Below are positions 30,605-38,865 of a DNA stretch of 64,000 nucleotides, one piece after another (position 1 is the stretch's first letter; each line of letters opens with the position of its first letter). Below the pieces are notes generated by a model. The model was given only the letters and a program-made list of their open reading frames with translations, had not been told where the DNA came from and ran no database searches. Source of the stretch: Methanococcoides methylutens MM1 (GTDB lineage Archaea > Halobacteriota > Methanosarcinia > Methanosarcinales > Methanosarcinaceae); NCBI RefSeq assembly GCF_000970325.1, contig NZ_CP009518.1:434001-498000 (forward strand), in the 5' to 3' direction. Both the position numbers and the translations under genes were made by a program.

Positions 30605-31174
30605 ATGTATAAAAGGATGAAACTTGCGGACACTGTCCGTGTGGCTCCCCGCCTTTTAGGTGAGGATGTAGGAGTCAGTGTAAAGGACGCACTCAAGGAA
30701 AAACTTGAGGGCAGGGTCGATAAGACACTTGGTGCAATTGTTGCGGTCACGAATATTGAGGAAGTTGGAGAAGGCCACATCCTTGTTGGTGACGGAGCAG
30801 TCTATTATGATGCGGTTTTCGAGGCAATTGTATTCATCCCACAGCTTCAGGAGGTCATTGAAGGACTGGTAGTTGAGACCGTTGAGTTCGGCGCGTTCGT
30901 CAGCATAGGTGCCATGGACGGCCTGTTGCACGTAAGCCAGGTCACTGATGACTTCATGTCATATGACGGCAAGAACGGAAGGCTTCTGAGCAAGACCGGT
31001 GGACGTACCCTTTCAGAAGGTGACAAGGTGCGTGCCCGTATCGTTGCTGTGAGCACAAATGAAAGAGAGCCAAGGGATAGTAAGATCGGTCTGACCATGC
31101 GTCAGCATGCTCTTGGTAAGCTGGAATGGCTCGAAGAGGCTCGCAAGCCTAAATCTGAAGAATCTAAAGAGTGA
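30605..31174 (+). CDS. rpo7: RNA polymerase subunit Rpo7 (E')
   Basis: 189 residues: N-terminal tip domain (MYKRMKLADTVRVAPRLLG) and a C-terminal S1/OB RNA-binding domain (VEGLVVETVEFGAFVSIGAMDGLLHVSQVTDDFM). With Rpo4 it forms the polymerase stalk that binds emerging RNA and aids promoter opening. The charged tail (RKPKSEESKE) is an extension. Neighbours are the expected PIN protein and Spt4. Confidence 0.95.
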   Translation: MYKRMKLADTVRVAPRLLGEDVGVSVKDALKEKLEGRVDKTLGAIVAVTNIEEVGEGHILVGDGAVYYDAVFEAIVFIPQLQEVIEGLVVETVEFGAFVSIGAMDGLLHVSQVTDDFMSYDGKNGRLLSKTGGRTLSEGDKVRARIVAVSTNEREPRDSKIGLTMRQHALGKLEWLEEARKPKSEESKE

Positions 31175-31191
31175 ACCGGAGTGTATCTATC

Positions 31192-31377
31192 ATGGTAGAA
31201 CAGGTATGTCGTGAATGTCACAGGCTTGTAACAGGCCAGACCTGTCCGGTATGTGGTTCAAGCAATTTGAGCGACGACTGGACCGGACTTGTTATTATTG
31301 TTGATCCCCAGCGATCAAAGATCGCAGAGATGATCGGTGTGACAGTCGCCGATAAGTATGCTTTGAAGGTGCGTTAA
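31192..31377 (+). CDS. spt4: Transcription elongation factor Spt4 (RpoE'')
   Basis: A 61-residue zinc-ribbon protein: CRECHRL...CPVCGSSNLSDDWTG, then the strand IIVDPQRSKIAEMIG. It pairs with Spt5 to clamp RNA polymerase. ATG 31192 has CGGAGTG upstream; the frame is open from GTG 31171, but that would add residues unusual for the family. Confidence 0.93.
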   Translation: MVEQVCRECHRLVTGQTCPVCGSSNLSDDWTGLVIIVDPQRSKIAEMIGVTVADKYALKVR

Positions 31378-31379
31378 TC

Positions 31380-31961
31380 TTGGTTTGCGAGATCGTTTTG
31401 CCGGAGAGTCTTCGACCTCTTTTCCGGAAACCTTTTGGTATCCTGTATGAGGGTGTTGGCGGTGATGCCGTCAGAAGCTCGGTGAAGGATCTCGGTAATC
31501 CCACAAAACTTATATCTGTGGGTGATGTTACTACTTTCCACTTGCTCGAATCAAACATCATTCCGGATATACTGATCGTGGATGACAGGACGAAAAGGGC
31601 ACCGGCATCCTCACAGGTTGTCTATGGTACAAAACATCAGGGTTTTGTTGAAGTTACAGTCGATAATCCTGCTGGTGTGATTACCGAAGACTTGATATCT
31701 GTGATCGGAGATGCGTTAGTGTCTGATCGGAATGTCCGGATCTTCGTAAATGGTGAAGAGGATCTTGCGGCTTTACCTGCGATGATGATGGCGCCCATCG
31801 GGTCGGTTATAATGTATGGCCAGCCTGATAAAGGTGTAATGCTTGTAAGGATGACAGAATCCAAAAAAGCAGAAATTAAAGATCTATTTGATAAAATTCT
31901 TGAAAAACAAGATCATAAAGAACAGTTCAATAATGTGCGGAGGATATTACATGGACATTAA
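31380..31961 (+). CDS. GTP-dependent dephospho-CoA kinase (DUF359)
   Basis: 193-residue archaeal enzyme for the last step of coenzyme A synthesis, using GTP. Family marks: [42 protein letters not shown] and [12 protein letters not shown]. Start TTG 31380, two bases after the spt4 stop; the end overlaps the S24e start (ATG 31951), so the cluster is tightly coupled. Confidence 0.93.
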   Translation: MVCEIVLPESLRPLFRKPFGILYEGVGGDAVRSSVKDLGNPTKLISVGDVTTFHLLESNIIPDILIVDDRTKRAPASSQVVYGTKHQGFVEVTVDNPAGVITEDLISVIGDALVSDRNVRIFVNGEEDLAALPAMMMAPIGSVIMYGQPDKGVMLVRMTESKKAEIKDLFDKILEKQDHKEQFNNVRRILHGH

Positions 31962-32286
31962 TATTACAGAAGACAAAAACAACGCACTTCTCAACAGAAG
32001 GGAAGTGAAGTTCGCTGCGACCTTCGAGGGTGCAACACCTTCAAGGATCGATGTAAAGAACAGACTGGCTGCAATGCTTAACGTGCCACTTGAGCTCGTC
32101 ATTCTCCAGAAGTTCGACAACAGCTACGGAATGTCCGCAGCTGAGGGTTACGCAAAGATCTATGAAGATGCAGATCGCATGAAGGTAGTCGAGAAGGAAT
32201 ACGTTCTTAAAAGGAACGAACTTCCAGAGCCTGAAGTCGAAGAGGAAGCATCCGAAGAAGCTGAAGCAGCAGAAGACAGTGAGTGA
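31951..32286 (+). CDS. rps24e: Small ribosomal subunit protein eS24
   Basis: 111 residues. Family marks: [37 protein letters not shown], and [20 protein letters not shown]. An acidic tail ([15 protein letters not shown]) extends the usual archaeal length, as in some halophilic or marine archaea. ATG 31951 lies inside the end of the previous gene with GCGGAGG upstream. Confidence 0.95.
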   Translation: MDINITEDKNNALLNRREVKFAATFEGATPSRIDVKNRLAAMLNVPLELVILQKFDNSYGMSAAEGYAKIYEDADRMKVVEKEYVLKRNELPEPEVEEEASEEAEAAEDSE

Positions 32287-32291
32287 GTACA

Positions 32292-32441
32292 ATGGCAGTT
32301 AAAGACTACTACAAGGTAAATGGCGATTCCATCGAAAGGCTGAGGCAGTTCTGCCCACGCTGTGGCGATGGCGTATACCTCGCAGACCACAAGGACAGAC
32401 TTACCTGTGGCAAGTGCGGATACACTGAGTTCAAGAAATAA
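32292..32441 (+). CDS. rps27ae: Small ribosomal subunit protein eS31 (S27ae)
   Basis: 49-residue zinc-ribbon ribosomal protein: [24 protein letters not shown] with ligand pairs CxxC...CxxC. It starts five bases after the eS24 stop, the standard archaeal order, and is closed by a terminator hairpin. Confidence 0.95.
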   Translation: MAVKDYYKVNGDSIERLRQFCPRCGDGVYLADHKDRLTCGKCGYTEFKK

Positions 32442-32453
32442 TTTTGATATTTT

Positions 32454-32484
32454 GCATCGCAACTCTATGTTGTGATGCTTTTCC
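32454..32484 (+). terminator. Hairpin terminator after S27ae
   Basis: GCATCGCAA (32454-32462) pairs with TTGTGATGC (32470-32478) with one internal mismatch; TTTTCCCTTTT follows. Confidence 0.65.
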
Positions 32485-32584
32485 CTTTTAATTTATTTTA
32501 CATTATTTGTCGTTTCTAGTTTGTTCTACCTGATCTACTATTGGTCATTCCACTCTTATTTATATTCTCCAATAGCGTGTAGTA

Positions 32585-32989
32585 TCATTCTTCCGGTTCT
32601 TCAAGTCCTTTTTCCACTCTGTAATTGTGGAGTGCAAGCTCTATGGTGGTATGAAGACTGTTTTCCTCGAAAGGCTTTATGATATAACCATAAGGTTTTG
32701 TCCTTTTAGCCCGGGCCAGTATCTTTTCATCAGAATATGCCGTAAGGTAAACTACCGGGACATCGAAACGCTCTCGTATCTGTTGAGCGGCTTCGACACC
32801 ATCCATATCGCCTTTTAGCATGATGTCCATCAATACGAGATCCGGAAATGTGATCTCTGCTTTACTGATGGCTTCTTTTCCGGAAGATGCGATGCTGGGA
32901 ACAAGGTATCCCATATTCTTCAGCATCTTCTTGATACCAAGGGCAACGATCTTTTCATCTTCTACGACCAGTATTTTAGTTTGAGTCAT
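32585..32989 (-). CDS. Stand-alone response-regulator receiver
   Basis: 134 residues, one REC domain: acidic pair in VVEDEK, phospho-acceptor Asp in LVLMDIMLKG, Thr in YLTAYSD, Lys in YIIKPFEE. No output domain, so it acts by protein contact. ATG 32989 is chosen over 33010 because GAGGGAATTG precedes it. It begins 10 bases after the histidine-kinase stop, so the two form a two-component pair. Very similar to, and the same length as, the receiver at 41440. Confidence 0.88.
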   Translation of the reverse strand: MTQTKILVVEDEKIVALGIKKMLKNMGYLVPSIASSGKEAISKAEITFPDLVLMDIMLKGDMDGVEAAQQIRERFDVPVVYLTAYSDEKILARAKRTKPYGYIIKPFEENSLHTTIELALHNYRVEKGLEEPEE

Positions 32990-32999
32990 CAATTCCCTC

Positions 33000-35519
33000 T
33001 CATATCTCATATTTTTCTTCTGTGAATTGTATCATGAACTTCGTTCCTTTTTGCTTGTTAAGTTTGATCGTTCCATCGATCTGTTCTACCAGGTTCGTCA
33101 CAAGCTGGAGGCCAAGGGATTCGGTCTCCCTGAAGTCGATATCTTCAGGTATTCCACATCCGTTATCACAGACAGTTAATGTGAAGTTATCTCCTGAGTG
33201 TTTAATGTCCACAGATATGACTCCCTTCTCCTTATGATCCTTGAAAGCATACTTTAGTGAGTTCGAAACAAGTTCGTTTATAATGATTCCAAGAGGCACT
33301 GCTGTATCCATGTTCAGGAAAATATCCTCAACGTTGAGAACGATCTCTATGTCGCGGTTTCCCACGACGTATGACTGTGACAGGTAGCTGATAAGGTTCT
33401 TTGAATAATCTGCAAAATCAATGCTTTCCATATCCTCTGACTGGTAGAGTTTTTCGTGGACCAGTGCCATTGTCCTTACCCTGTCCTGACTGTCCCTGAA
33501 TGCTTCTTTTACTTTCTTGTCCTTGAACTTATCCGACTCAAGGTACAATAATGTGGATATTACCTGGAGGTTGTTCTTAATGCGGTGGTGGATCTCCTTC
33601 TTGCGTATATCCTCTATCTTGATGAGAGCTTCTTCAGCACGTTTTCTTTCATCGATGTTCACAAGGATTCCCTGCAAGTAGTGTACGTTTCTTTCTTCGT
33701 CACGGCGTATGAATGTCCTTTCGTCCACCCAGACTGCATTTCCGTTTTTAGTCAGGAGCCTGTATTCTATGTTGAACTCATTGTAACCTTCATCACATCT
33801 TCTCTGAAGTTCGTCTTCAACTCTCGAAAGGTCCTGGGGGTGGACAATATCTCCATATTTCACTTTCTCGGATGAAAAATCCTCCATTGAATAGCCAAAC
33901 TGTGATATGTTCTTGGATACGAATTCAATAGGCCAGCCTTTTTCTGCTCTCCACTTGAATACTACGACAGGACTGCTTTCGATGACCCTTTCCATCTCTT
34001 CTTTTATCTGGTTGGAATGTTCAAGCTCTTCTGCATATTTGATCAGGTCCTGTTTGGCCTTTTTCTGCTCACTGGTTATCTTGTAAAGGGCCTGCCTTGT
34101 TTCTTCGATACCATCCGTGAGTATTCTGAAGTCGCCTTCTCCTTTGATCTGTATTTCTCTTGTGAAGTCCTCTTTCTGGAAAGCTATCAATACTGAATTT
34201 GATTCGTCAATAATGCTGTTGAGCTTTTCAGCAAATATATTAAGGCTGTCTCCAAGATCCTTGAAATCACCTTTAAGGCCGGAGTTGACTCTTGTTTCAA
34301 GCTCTCCCTTTGAGAGGCCGTTGGCTACGCGCATGGTCTCGGCCATGGGTTTTGTGAACGCATCAAGGATCTCGTTCAAACCCGAAGGTATATCCTTGAA
34401 ATCGATGTCCACATCGGTGTCAGCACGGGCATATATCTTACCTCCTACTGCTGCATCTGATACGTCTTTAAAGCTTGCTACGATCTCATTGATCGGTCTT
34501 GTAACAAAACCTGCAATAATGGCTGCAAGACCGGTCATGAATATGATAGATATTGCGGATATGACAATGAGGTTATTACGGAGCTCAACAACACCTGCTA
34601 ACATTTCCTCTTTTGGGACCACAAGTATGAATGAGAAATCTCCTGTCTTGATAGGCTCATAGAACATCACAACCTCTTTTCCTGTAGTTGGGTCGATTGT
34701 ATCTATATATCCGCCCTTTCCTTCCTTGATATCATGTGCCATATCGGTGATTTCAGGTACGTTGAAGTCATAGAGTGTCTTGTAACCGATCCAGTCCTTC
34801 TGTTCCGGTTGTGATATCAGTATACCTGTATTTCCTGTCATGAAGGCATAACCTGTATCGAATGCCTTGACCTCGCTTACCACTTCATCAAGGTATGTGA
34901 GGGATACATCCACTCCGCCTATGCCGATGAACTCTTCGTCTTTAATTATGGGTGTTACATAACTGACTATGAACACACCCTCATAGAAATAAGGGTCAAT
35001 GATCTGGTCTTCAAGCGTTTGTTTTGGTAGCTGGTAATAATCCGAGGTATCATATTCCAGCAGTGGGTCGAGCTGAAGGTTCCCGTTGATCCGATTCCAG
35101 TATGGGATAAACCTCCCGGTTGAGTCGTGTCCCGGTGCATTTACAAAAGCGATGTCTTTGCCATCAAAGGCATTCGGCTCATAGCAAACGTATGTTCCGA
35201 GCAGGTCCGGGTTTTCTTCAGCCAGCTCTTTTAGTATAGCGTTCACTTCATCCCTGTCAGCGGTCTCATATGCAACCAGGGAATTTGCTATGGTCTGGCC
35301 TATTGCATGGTTCTTCCGCATATCAACGTCGAAATGGTTTGCATAACCCCTGGCTTGTTCTATGGATTGGTCATAGGCCAGGTCTACTTCCTGATTCGTA
35401 ACAGTGGATATGATCACTGCAGTTGATGTTACCAGTACCAGCAGTACACCTATTACAATAAAAAGGATAAGTTTTGACCTTAAGGGTACGTTTTTCCATT
35501 CTATTTTTCTCAAAGCCAT
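33000..35519 (-). CDS. Cache-PAS sensor histidine kinase (HisKA_2 type)
   Basis: 839 residues. Membrane helix 17-40, an extracellular dCache sensor (about 45-310, with FIGIGGVDVSL and DTGYAFM), a second helix (about 314-337), HAMP and helical linkers, a PAS domain (about 515-625), then HisKA_2 with the phospho-acceptor His in EIHHRIKNNLQVISTLL (about 642) and an ATPase domain (INELVSNSLKYAF; DNGCGIPEDIDF). dCache domains bind small extracellular ligands such as amines or acids; a methylamine ligand is inferred only from location. Upstream on the same strand is the Msr-like regulator, 17 bases away; downstream is its receiver. Confidence 0.9.
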   Translation of the reverse strand: MALRKIEWKNVPLRSKLILFIVIGVLLVLVTSTAVIISTVTNQEVDLAYDQSIEQARGYANHFDVDMRKNHAIGQTIANSLVAYETADRDEVNAILKELAEENPDLLGTYVCYEPNAFDGKDIAFVNAPGHDSTGRFIPYWNRINGNLQLDPLLEYDTSDYYQLPKQTLEDQIIDPYFYEGVFIVSYVTPIIKDEEFIGIGGVDVSLTYLDEVVSEVKAFDTGYAFMTGNTGILISQPEQKDWIGYKTLYDFNVPEITDMAHDIKEGKGGYIDTIDPTTGKEVVMFYEPIKTGDFSFILVVPKEEMLAGVVELRNNLIVISAISIIFMTGLAAIIAGFVTRPINEIVASFKDVSDAAVGGKIYARADTDVDIDFKDIPSGLNEILDAFTKPMAETMRVANGLSKGELETRVNSGLKGDFKDLGDSLNIFAEKLNSIIDESNSVLIAFQKEDFTREIQIKGEGDFRILTDGIEETRQALYKITSEQKKAKQDLIKYAEELEHSNQIKEEMERVIESSPVVVFKWRAEKGWPIEFVSKNISQFGYSMEDFSSEKVKYGDIVHPQDLSRVEDELQRRCDEGYNEFNIEYRLLTKNGNAVWVDERTFIRRDEERNVHYLQGILVNIDERKRAEEALIKIEDIRKKEIHHRIKNNLQVISTLLYLESDKFKDKKVKEAFRDSQDRVRTMALVHEKLYQSEDMESIDFADYSKNLISYLSQSYVVGNRDIEIVLNVEDIFLNMDTAVPLGIIINELVSNSLKYAFKDHKEKGVISVDIKHSGDNFTLTVCDNGCGIPEDIDFRETESLGLQLVTNLVEQIDGTIKLNKQKGTKFMIQFTEEKYEI

Positions 35520-35536
35520 GTTGCAATGTTCCTTTT

Positions 35537-36325
35537 TTAGATGTCTTCCAGCAGGCTTGACCTTTCCTGGTAGTATGAGAATAACTCTTCGCCCCAGATG
35601 CGGGCACTATCATCAAAGCTCATTATCTTTCTGTGATCGTATCTGCCATCCTTGTTGAAGAGGGATATATATGTAAAACGTTCAGTTACGGAGACTGTGG
35701 TAAGTTTGATGCTATCATCACACACATAGAGTTGTGTATTTTCGGATGACATGAGAAGTTGAAGATTGTCAAGGCAATCGTTCTTCATTCGATCAAGGAC
35801 CGAATCTGTTAGAATTAGCTCGAACCTGATATCTTTTTCAACGATCTCTGAAAACAGTTCCGGATATAGTGGGTGGAAATATGATGCAAACATCTTCACA
35901 TCCTTTGACCTTATCAGGTTCTCTGTGAATTCCACCGGAAGGTCGAACATGTGGTTAAGGTCAGGTTCAATATGCATGCATTGGCCCAGTTCTCCCAGCC
36001 GGTATGCAAGAGGTTCTGGTATTGCTGTAAGGTCACGGGTCGCCCAGTACTCCCGATTTTCTTCTATTACTTCGAGAGTTTTCAATAAAGGGCTCATGTT
36101 CATTACTATTATCTTTCCGACATCAGAAAGTTCATAATCATCATTTTCATTCTGGATGATCATGTCCTGCTCTTTCAGTATCTTTATCTGTGGCATCATG
36201 GCCTTTGATGTGACATTCAGGGACGTTTTGATCTGGTCGATGTTCCTTGGTCCCTCTACGAGCAGTAAAAGAAGGTTTTTCCTTTTTTCAGAAAGCCATA
36301 TTGTATCACTTAATGAGGATTTCAT
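35537..36325 (-). CDS. Winged-helix regulator with DUF1724 (Msr-like), divergent from mtbC
   Basis: 262 residues: winged-helix DNA-binding domain (about 10-75; SEKRKNLLLLLVEGPRNIDQIKTSLNV...) and a C-terminal DUF1724 domain (HPLYPELFSEIVEKDIRFELILT; ISLFNKDGRYDHRKIMSFD). Methanosarcina Msr proteins of this architecture control methyltransferase operons and are often encoded next to them. Here it lies head to head with the dimethylamine genes across a 355-base gap and is followed by a sensor kinase. I infer it regulates mtbCB. Sign (activator or repressor) not visible. Confidence 0.85.
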   Translation of the reverse strand: MKSSLSDTIWLSEKRKNLLLLLVEGPRNIDQIKTSLNVTSKAMMPQIKILKEQDMIIQNENDDYELSDVGKIIVMNMSPLLKTLEVIEENREYWATRDLTAIPEPLAYRLGELGQCMHIEPDLNHMFDLPVEFTENLIRSKDVKMFASYFHPLYPELFSEIVEKDIRFELILTDSVLDRMKNDCLDNLQLLMSSENTQLYVCDDSIKLTTVSVTERFTYISLFNKDGRYDHRKIMSFDDSARIWGEELFSYYQERSSLLEDI

Positions 36326-36463
36326 CGAGACTCCTCTATAAAATCAAGTATTAATGTTAATGATTCTTTCGGTTGTTCTTTTTGGCAGAATTGGTTCTGA
36401 GGTCTCGCTCTGCTTTTCTTTATAATTATGTCTCTTGATATTGTTTACTTCTTATCGTTCGAT

Positions 36464-36592
36464 TTACTATATATACCAAAGCCTTTGGAAATTCTCATGC
36501 CTTTGGAATATCCAATACCCCTCGCTATTTCTCATTAGGTTTTCCGTTTCCCATGGCAGTCGAACTTCCAAAGCAAATTATGCTATATATAA
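36464..36592 (+). promoter_or_regulatory. Promoter region of mtbC: two TATA boxes, a palindrome and CTTTGGAA repeats
   Basis: TATA box 1 ACTATATATA (36466-36475) touches a perfect palindrome CCAAAG-C-CTTTGG (36476-36488). GCCTTTGGAA occurs twice directly (36481-36490, 36499-36508) and once inverted as TTCCAAAG (36566-36573). TATA box 2 CTATATATAATC lies at about 36582-36592, giving a leader of about 70 bases; box 1 would give about 180. Good binding sites for the divergent Msr-like regulator. The rest of the 36326-36680 gap is T-rich and empty. Confidence 0.6.
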
Positions 36593-36680
36593 TCCTGTTT
36601 TTTCATCTTATGGTGGTGAGGAGAATATCCTGACCATAATTACGTGGTAAATATTCCACAAATTTATTGGAGGTTGTAAC

Positions 36681-37325
36681 ACGACAAACGAAGAATTATT
36701 CAAAACACTATCCGATGCGGTAGTAAGTTGCAAAAAAGATGATGTAGTGGCTGCAGTAGAGAAGGCAAAGGGCCAGGCTCCAGCAGTAGAACTTATTGAC
36801 AACGGTCTTGCAGCAGGCATGAACGAAGTCGGTGTACTCTTCGAGAGAGGAAAACTCTTCCTTCCACACGTTATGATGGCAGCTGACGCAATGACAGCTG
36901 GTGTAGATTTACTTCAGGACGAGCTTGCATCCGGCGAAGGCGCAGGATCTAAACTCGGTGTAATCGTCAACGGTACCGTCGAGGGTGACGTTCACGACAT
37001 CGGTAAGGCAATCGTCTCAACAATGCTTCAGGCAGCAGGTTTCGAAGTCCACGATATTGGAAGGGATGTCCCACTCCAGAACTTCATCGACAAGTGCAAG
37101 GAAGTAGATGCTGACCTGGTCGGTCTTTCCGCACTTATGACAACCACACTTCAGGGCCAGAAAGATGTTATCGAGCTTCTCAAAGAGAACGGCATGAGGG
37201 ATGGAATTAAGGTCATGGTCGGTGGCGCACCAGCAACAGATGCATGGGCAAAGAAGATCGGTGCAGACTGCTATGCAGAAAACGCAAGTGAAGCAGTTGC
37301 AAAAGCAAAAGAGTTACTTCTTTAA
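36681..37325 (+). CDS. mtbC: Dimethylamine corrinoid protein MtbC, probable ACG start
   Basis: Carries the methyl group from MtbB on cob(I)alamin to the coenzyme M methyltransferase. Helical N-terminal cap, then the B12-binding domain with the ligand motif DVHDIGK (in GTVEGDVHDIG), GFEVHDIGRDV and GGAPATDAWA. The conventional start (GTG 36747) would remove 22 residues of the cap. The frame continues upstream to ACG 36681, reading TNEELFKTLSDAVV, which matches family N-termini (M-T-N/K-E-E-L-F), with TTGGAGG ending seven bases before it. No ATG, GTG or TTG exists between. With ACG the length is 214, the family norm. 18 bases before mtbB. Confidence 0.9.
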   Translation, partial: TTNEELFKTLSDAVVSCKKDDVVAAVEKAKGQAPAVELIDNGLAAGMNEVGVLFERGKLFLPHVMMAADAMTAGVDLLQDELASGEGAGSKLGVIVNGTVEGDVHDIGKAIVSTMLQAAGFEVHDIGRDVPLQNFIDKCKEVDADLVGLSALMTTTLQGQKDVIELLKENGMRDGIKVMVGGAPATDAWAKKIGADCYAENASEAVAKAKELLL

Positions 37326-37343
37326 TTTCACGGGGTTATTAAA

Positions 37344-38747
37344 ATGGCAACAGAATATTTCTTAAGAATGGGTGACGGTGCAAGGATCTTCATGACAAAG
37401 GAAGACATTCTTGCTGACATCGAGGCAGGTTCCGCAGATGCAGCAGACCTTGGTGACATCCCAGCACTTACCGAAGACCAGATGGACAAGATGCTTGAGA
37501 TCATCATCAATCCTAACAGGATCGTTGGTGTTGAGCCAGGTATGGAAGTTCCTGTAACACACGACATCGGTACAATCAGGATCGATGGTGACCAGGGTAA
37601 CAGTGGTGTAGGTATCCCTGCAAGCAGACTCACCGGTGCAATGATGCACGAGCGTGCATTTGGTGCAGACACAATGGAACTCGGTCACATCGATTACAGT
37701 TTCAAGCCTGTCAAGCCAGTCATCGCACAGGAACAGCAGACAATGGAAGTCTGCCAGCAGAACATGGTCGTACCTCTTCTCTACGGTGCAATGCCAAACA
37801 TGGGTCTCTACTACACCCCTGATGGTCCATTCGAGAACCCAGGTGACCTCATGAAGGCTTTCAAGATCTCCGAAGCTCAGGAATCCATCCAGAAAGCTGG
37901 TGACCACGGAATCCGTGACATGGTCTGGATCATGCAGAGACTCCAGCATGTTGGTGGCGACGGTGTCAACTTCGATACCATCGGTGCAGCCGGTGACGGT
38001 GACATGTATGCATCCCTTAACGCTATCGAAGCATTGAGGAAAGAATTCCCAGGTATCTACATTGAAGCAGGTATGGCAGGAGAACTCGTTCTTGGTATGC
38101 ACGGACAACTTGAGTACGATGGTACAACACTTGCAGGTCTGTGGCCACACCAGCAGGCACCACTTGTAGCAAAGGCAGGAGCAAACGTCTTCGGTCCGGT
38201 ATGTAACACCAACACCAGCAAGTCATCCGCATGGAACCTTGGTCGCTCAGTTACATTCATGAAGGCAGCTGTTGAGGCATCAACAATTCCATGTCACGTA
38301 GATATGGGTATGGGTGTCGGTGGTATCCCAATGCTTGAGACCCCACCAATAGATGCAGTAACAAGGGCAAGCAAGGCAATGGTCGAGATCGCAGGCGTCG
38401 ATGGTATATAGATCGGTGTCGGTGACCCACTCGGTATGCCAATTTCACACATTATGGCATCCGGTATGACCGGTATGAGGGCTGCTGGTGACCTTGTTGC
38501 AAGGATGCAGTTCGACAAGAACATGAGAATCGGTGAAGCAAAGGACTATGTTGCAAAGAAACTTGGTGTTTCAACCGTGGATCTCTCTGATGAGTATGTC
38601 ATGAGGGAGCTTAGGGAAGAACTCGACGTCGGTGTAATTACCTCTGTACCAGGATGTGCAAAGGGTATTGCAGCTAAGATGAACATCGAGAAACTCCTCG
38701 GCATCAACATCAACAGCTGTGACAAGTTCAGGGAAACCACTGCTTAA
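37344..38747 (+). CDS. mtbB: Dimethylamine methyltransferase MtbB (pyrrolysine at codon 356)
   Basis: Transfers a methyl group from dimethylamine to MtbC. 467 residues when TAG 38409-38411 is read as pyrrolysine; the codon lies in the family-conserved context VEIAGVDGI[16 protein letters not shown] and the frame continues to TAA 38745-38747. Other family marks: [37 protein letters not shown]. Codon use is strongly biased, as expected for a highly expressed catabolic enzyme, and produces a long spurious antisense frame. A hairpin follows before the permease. Confidence 0.97.
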
Positions 38748-38775
38748 ACCTTCCGGGTTTAATCGTACATTATTG

Positions 38776-38820
38776 TCGATATGGGCACGGCAGATGTCGG
38801 TCCCATTTCGATTTTATCTT
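38776..38820 (+). terminator. Hairpin between mtbB and the permease
   Basis: TCGATATGGG (38776-38785) pairs with CCCATTTCGA (38802-38811) with one mismatch; TTTTATCTTTATT follows. It probably terminates or attenuates, so the permease may be expressed less than mtbCB. Confidence 0.55.
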
Positions 38821-38865
38821 TATTGCTGATTTAAGCAAACATTATTAAAAGGAGTGTGATGGAAT

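Noticed and set aside
36481-36573. CRISPR-like repeats upstream of mtbC
   Set aside because: Only three short 8-10-base copies at irregular spacing; fits regulator half sites, not a CRISPR array.
37362-38150. 262-codon minus-strand open frame opposite mtbB
   Set aside because: Codon bias of a highly expressed gene leaves the opposite strand open; Cys/His/Val-rich product with no family features and no SD.
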